A DNA stretch of 64,000 bases from Pleurostoma richardsiae (taxonomy: Eukaryota; Ascomycota; Sordariomycetes; Calosphaeriales; Pleurostomataceae): NCBI GenBank assembly GCA_030052745.1, contig JANBVO010000017.1:1-64000 (forward strand), in the 5' to 3' direction. The translations under genes were made by a program, and so were the position numbers. The notes beneath the pieces were generated by a model. The model saw only the letters and a list, made by a program, of their open reading frames with translations, was not told the DNA's origin and searched no databases. Shown piece by piece: positions 59,473-64,000 of the stretch; the stretch's first letter is position 1; each line of letters starts with the position of its first letter.

Positions 59473-60180
59473 CCACGTCATATCTCGACCCTAGGCACAG
59501 ATTCATCACGGGGACAATATGACCGAGACGGACAGAGTATCTAAGCTTTGTCCTGAACAACCACATGACGACTACTTGCACGTGTGAAGTAAACCACGGC
59601 ATGATTCATGCTGAGACAACAAGCTCTCGACTTCGTCATAGACACATGGAAGCTATACGCACGGTATCTATAGGCTCGCTTGAACGGTCATGGTACTGGT
59701 GAGAGTTTCTTAAATTGGCTTATTGAGCTACTGCGAGGTTAAATACGTATCTGTAGCTTCGTATATCATATATAAAGCGCTCGTGATGAGTCCACTATCC
59801 CAAGAGCAGCACATGTCGGCAGCGACAATCGAGACGAAGAAGCGGAACGCACAGAGGGTGTGCTGGGGGGTAGGGGGGAGGGCGCGGGGAGGGGCGGTGT
59901 GGCTTGAAAAGACGACACATGTGAGGGCTTTGAGCCGCGCATAGTGATAGCTGTCGATAGCGCTTTGTACCTTGCAGCGCTAACACGTATAAAGTGACGT
60001 TGAAGGTGATGCTAAATGTCAAACTTTATTATGAGCATTGAATGTACTTCGTGTGATAGGTTGGGATACTTGGAAAATCAGGACCATGTGTGGCTCAAGT
60101 CGTATTGGCATAGTTTGCACTATCGGGCGTCCATACCACGAGATATTGGCAGCTTGATAATACATGCAATCCCTGATACA
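59473..60180. other. Convergent intergenic region
   Basis: This 0.7 kb between the 3' ends of the PAQR and SMP-30-like genes shows only short overlapping frames. Confidence 0.55.
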
Positions 60181-61110
60181 TCAGGGGCTAAGTTCAAATT
60201 CAAATATCTGCCCACTAGCACCAGTAGTCCTACTCCCCATCGTAGTCAGATACGCATGAATCCCGTCTCCCTTGAGCGTCACACTCGTCGGGCCGCCCGC
60301 CATGGTGGTGTCGTTCACCAAGACCGACACCATCTCTCCTGTCTCGAGGTCGACTTTCACGACCAAGCTCGGCTGCTGCGCCGCGTAGGCATAGGTGCCG
60401 TCCACGGCAAAGTCGTCGATGTCGTCGTCGAGGTAGTCCAACACCTCGACGGCGCCTGTCGCCGCGGAGCCGTCGTCGGCGATGGGCACGCGTGCGAAGG
60501 TCAGCTTCGCCACGTTGGTGAAATAGGCATATCCGCCGGTGATTTTGAGCCCGTCGACGCCGATGGGCACCGTCGCATTGGTGGGCGCCAGCATGGTGTC
60601 GTCCTCGACGGCCTTAGTGACGGTGCTGGTGTCGAGGTCGACTCGCCATAGACACCCGACGCGAGAGTCGGCGACAAGAAGGACGTGCGGGTTGGAGGGC
60701 AGCGAAGCCATGCCGTTTAGCATGACGGCATCTGGGAGCGTGATCGCCGTCTCAATTGTGGTGCCATTGGACGAGCTAAAGTCAACAGTGTAGATCGTCT
60801 CGTTGGTGTAGTTGTAGGTGCCACGGACGCCGCCGATGACGGCGAACTTGTCGTAATCGATGGCAGCCAAGCCAGTCAGGGCGGTTGTGCCGGCCATGGA
60901 TGTAACGACCTCGGCTTCGGGGCTGGCTGCGGAGGGATCAATCATGTACAGCTCGGGACCTGTCAATGTCGTGAAGAGAAGCTGGCCATTGGGACGGAGG
61001 ATGCTGTTCTCGATGTCGACATAAGTCGTGAAGTTCCAAATCTGCGTTGCCGATCCGGCCAGTGTGGAGCTGGCCAGGGAAACCAAGAGCAGTGCCACTT
61101 GCCAATGCAT
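60181..61110 (-). CDS. Secreted SMP-30/gluconolactonase-like beta-propeller protein (309 aa)
   Basis: One exon starts with the ATG at 61110, giving MHWQVALLLVSLASSTLAG, a clear signal peptide. A slightly longer frame opens with TTG and is rejected. The mature protein is Thr/Val/Asp-rich with repeated strand-turn patterns typical of a six-bladed propeller: ILRPNGQLLFTTLTGPELYMID, LTGLAAIDYDKFAVIGG, LLVADSRVGCLWRVDLD, VPIGVDGLKITGGYAYFTN. These match the fungal SMP-30/NHL-like secreted family. Several N-glycosylation sequons (NFT, NYT, NET, NGT) fit secretion. Substrate and activity are unknown; catalytic metal ligands cannot be assigned by eye. Confidence 0.78.
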   Translation of the reverse strand: MHWQVALLLVSLASSTLAGSATQIWNFTTYVDIENSILRPNGQLLFTTLTGPELYMIDPSAASPEAEVVTSMAGTTALTGLAAIDYDKFAVIGGVRGTYNYTNETIYTVDFSSSNGTTIETAITLPDAVMLNGMASLPSNPHVLLVADSRVGCLWRVDLDTSTVTKAVEDDTMLAPTNATVPIGVDGLKITGGYAYFTNVAKLTFARVPIADDGSAATGAVEVLDYLDDDIDDFAVDGTYAYAAQQPSLVVKVDLETGEMVSVLVNDTTMAGGPTSVTLKGDGIHAYLTTMGSRTTGASGQIFEFELSP

Positions 61111-62878
61111 GGTTTGATTCGTTCCCTGACGGGATCCCGTAAACAATCGTGAAAAAGACGGGGGCGTAACGAGGGAGAGCTAGCACAATTGCAGCTGGAG
61201 GAGTTGAGCGTAGCCCTATATACCGGGGGGGTGCTGCCGGCGGCGGGCGCATTGAATCGAAGCCCCGATATGGGGAAGCGCGGTGATCATTAGCCCTTTT
61301 CGACTATGTTCCTGGGCAAGCCGACGCGATGACACCCTAAACGCCTCCAGCAGGCGGGATGACGCGTAGCTCCGTAGACAGGGGAACCAAAACAGGGAGG
61401 TCGTTCCTTTATAGCGATGGGTCTCCGAGGTTGCATGATCCCTGCGGAGATGAGATATAAGTCGGGCCCCTTTACCGATCAAGGACGGATGTTTCGACCT
61501 CCGCTAGGACGAGGTCCGCAGGGAATAGAGCCAATCGGCGAGGTCATCTTCGGCTTGGCGACATGGAGATTCGCGAATAATAGATGCAAAGTTGAAAACT
61601 CGACGTAGACCTTATCAGAATGTACTCGTGTCCTTCGCGGGTAATTAGGTCCCACTGGCGATAGGAGCCATGGCTCATTATGGGATCAAAACTTGCGCTA
61701 CAAAATGGTAAATTGACATAGGGATAACCTCATCAAGACGATTAAAACCCGGTCCCCTATAGATGCTCTAAATGATCCCTTGAAACGGGCGTCTTTCAAG
61801 GCAATGCGGTGTTCTTCCACTGCCGGCCAAGATTCTGCGCTTTTGGCCAAAATTTATCTCATCCTCCCGTTGGTCATGACCGGGAGCCCGCGTTCAAACG
61901 AGTTTCTACGTCGTAGAGAATGTGGGAATTAGATATGTGTGTACATACCAAGATCAATCGAGGATAAGGCTCGCCTAGATGATGTGCTCATGGTTTGTTC
62001 CTTGCTCAAATGTTGCGAAGCATCCTCACTCGGACGTGCCACCGTACACCTCACCCAAAAGCAGATGTGCAAATGAGTGTCCAAGTCTTCTCCAACACCG
62101 CCCTATGCACCAAAACTGTCACGATATTCAAACAGTTTACAGCGGTCATGCCAGAAGTTGCGGCCCCTCCTGCTAATCACAAACCGATCCCTTGGGGCCG
62201 TCCGCTCCAACAGATCGTCGAAGTTCTGACCGCGAACGGTGAAGTGGCCTAACTTTCGGATTCTTGGAGTTGGTGTCTGTCCTATAACTTTCGAGTTGAC
62301 CTAACCTTAGAATCTTTGAAGTTAGGGATCATCCTAGAACACTAGGCAGACCTGAACTCACAGGGACATCGAGCTAATGCCTCTGCAGAGGCATCTCATT
62401 GTATCATATCGTCAGCTTACATTGTCCAGAACAATTGAAGGACCTGAGGTGATACGACGAATCGAATTCGAGTCTCGCGATTATTATCGACAATCCTCTT
62501 GCAAACTTCAGAGAATATTGTAGAGGTATACGAATAGTCTATGAACCTCATTAGACTCAACAAGATCTTCAAAGGGGGTGACAGATTCCACATGAACAAA
62601 CCGGGTTTGACTTTCATGTCAGGCAACTCGGAGCTCAAGCTTTGCTTCGCAGGTAGCCAAACCGCGGCTCCCTGCTGCCTTGGCTCGGAGAACAACTTGG
62701 TCCTTCAACGAATAGGTCCTTGATTATATATTCTCGTCCACAAGTCTCGTAAATTCCCTAGGGATTTGGATAAGCGAACAGTGCCGGCCGAAACTTGGCC
62801 GTGATCTATCTTCAGCGACCACAGTCCAGGGCAGAACTTTGACATTGGGCAGTCATTGTCCCATGCAACTACCACGAA
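61111..62878. other. Divergent intergenic region
   Basis: This is 1.8 kb of moderately AT-richer DNA between a minus-strand and a plus-strand gene. Small frames below 110 codons occur on both strands without features. Confidence 0.5.
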
Positions 62879-63715
62879 ATGGCTATCCTGGAGCAGAGCC
62901 ACAAGCTGTCCTTCCTCAGTCTGCCATGCGAGTTACGGGTCATGGTGTATCGTCAACTCCTTCAGACATCCGATGTCACAATATTCCCGATTGGCAACCG
63001 GCGCAAGATCGAACAGAATCCAGCCAAGCAGCGACGGGTCAGGCGTCGACATGGCCGTTCAGGCCGGTCTTCTAAACCTGTTTTTGAGCCACGGAAAGCG
63101 CGGGCTGTCTCACCTTTGCCTCCCGCCCTTCATGCCCTCTGGTTGGTTTGCAAAACAACGAGAAAGGAGGCCATAGATCTCTTTTTCCGAGACAGCTGCG
63201 TCTTCTGGGACGGCACACACCAGCAAGCTATTCTTGGCGATGATTCCTGGGATCCCTTCCGCACACTCGTCATTCCGCATCTGAGATCTCTGACCGTCAG
63301 TGTGGAACACTATCGACTTTTGTGGTCGGCTCAGAGCAACCTGCGGAAACTCCTGTTCTGCCTCTCTGACACCGATAAGCATATTATACCACAGCGACTC
63401 GAGGAGTTACGCATAGATACCCGGACCAGACTTTGGGGTTGGAGATCCTGCCAGACATCGCGCGCTCCGCTACCTCAGAGACTCCGCTCACCTCTGTTTC
63501 CTTCATTGAAGCGGCTTTCTCTCGATGTTATCATCCGCAACGCAGAGATCAATGACCATATTCCCTGGTTCCAGAGAATGAGCCAGGAGTTCTCTTGTCC
63601 GCTTAAAGTTACGGTCTGGGCATATACTACGCCTGGAAGGAGACAATGTCCAACTCGCACAAGAGATGTGCTCACCTCTGAAGTCATGGTGCTTAGTTAT
63701 CCTGGACCGGTCTAA
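62879..63715 (+). CDS. F-box domain protein of fungal type (278 aa)
   Basis: A single frame starts with the ATG at 62879. Residues 11-30 read LSFLSLPCELRVMVYRQLLQ, the common fungal F-box opening. A second part, ALHALWLVCKTTRKEAIDLFFRDSCVFW (about 84-111), follows a basic insert (RRVRRRHGRSGRSS). This split layout (LPxELR.. then ..LVCKxxRxEA..LFF) is widespread in Pezizomycotina proteins of unknown role. No leucine-rich or WD repeats are evident. Skp1 binding and ubiquitin-ligase function are inference. Confidence 0.7.
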   Translation: MAILEQSHKLSFLSLPCELRVMVYRQLLQTSDVTIFPIGNRRKIEQNPAKQRRVRRRHGRSGRSSKPVFEPRKARAVSPLPPALHALWLVCKTTRKEAIDLFFRDSCVFWDGTHQQAILGDDSWDPFRTLVIPHLRSLTVSVEHYRLLWSAQSNLRKLLFCLSDTDKHIIPQRLEELRIDTRTRLWGWRSCQTSRAPLPQRLRSPLFPSLKRLSLDVIIRNAEINDHIPWFQRMSQEFSCPLKVTVWAYTTPGRRQCPTRTRDVLTSEVMVLSYPGPV

Positions 63716-64000
63716 GTGGGGAATTTCTTCTCTGCGGTTCTCTTACACACTTTGAGTCAGTCTCTCTTGACTCCCAACAGAACGCCCGCCTCGCAGCCAG
63801 GTAACTCCCGATATAAGTCCTCCAAGGGTAGTGCCATGTCTCCGGCAGACTCATTGGTCGCCGCTCGCGCTTTGGACCGTGCAGTCATAGCATGTTGTCA
63901 CGTTTATGGGGTAATGGAAGGAACAAAAAGAGAGAAGAGTCCGATGGAAAACATTGAGATGGTACACAGTCGACGAAAGGAGGTAGTACAGAAGGCAGTA

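Noticed and set aside
61111-61146. Twelve-codon N-terminal extension of the SMP-30-like protein
   Set aside because: The frame opens with TTG. The ATG at 61110 begins directly with a signal peptide.

Overview
The window is nuclear DNA of a filamentous ascomycete, most likely a sordariomycete. Genes lie on both strands, each with its own promoter. Introns are short (about 50-190 bp), with GT..AG ends and CTAAC-like branch points. Proteins are rich in low-complexity serine, proline and alanine stretches, and several families are fungus-specific. I see no bacterial operon, CRISPR array or rRNA, and no tRNA I can defend. Exon coordinates were worked out by hand from reading frames and splice consensus, because most genes here are interrupted.

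Layout. 1-5469 (-): proteasome activator BLM10/PA200, running off the left edge. 7551-8527 (-): unknown one-helix membrane protein. 9959-12666 (-): unknown protein with an octapeptide repeat. 14407-15120 (+): F-box-like protein. 15919-19206 (-): Cdc4-type F-box/WD40 protein. 22392-23054 (+): Ego1/LAMTOR1-like TORC1 anchor. 24974-25306 (-): small conserved protein. 25.3-32.9 kb: gene desert. 32925-34178 (+): F-box protein with RPEL motifs. 34610-35875 (-): ZNF830-like zinc finger protein. 36411-37282 (+): Mediator subunit Med7. 38623-38799 (-): 58-residue cysteine-rich protein with a CaaX-like end. 39815-42891 (-): dynamin-like GTPase. 44262-45832 (+): GMPPA-type GDP-mannose pyrophosphorylase-like protein. 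47188-48792 (+): unknown cysteine-rich protein. 49209-51227 (-): unknown membrane protein. 52880-54996 (-): modin-like membrane protein. 56907-59472 (+): PAQR/haemolysin-III receptor. 60181-61110 (-): secreted SMP-30-like propeller. 62879-63715 (+): F-box protein.

Most of these are unlinked housekeeping functions: proteasome regulation, ubiquitin ligase adaptors, TORC1 signalling, Mediator, splicing and sugar nucleotides. There is no metabolic cluster. Four F-box or F-box-like proteins occur in the window.

The outstanding structure is at 57110-58590. It is a 1.48-kb foldback element with perfect 48-bp terminal inverted repeats. It is flanked by TA on both sides and its arms are made of a 12-bp minisatellite. 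It sits inside an intron of the PAQR gene. Removing the element leaves a 71-bp intron, the usual size here, so the element apparently inserted into an intron of a gene that still looks functional. Its transcript would contain a long hairpin.
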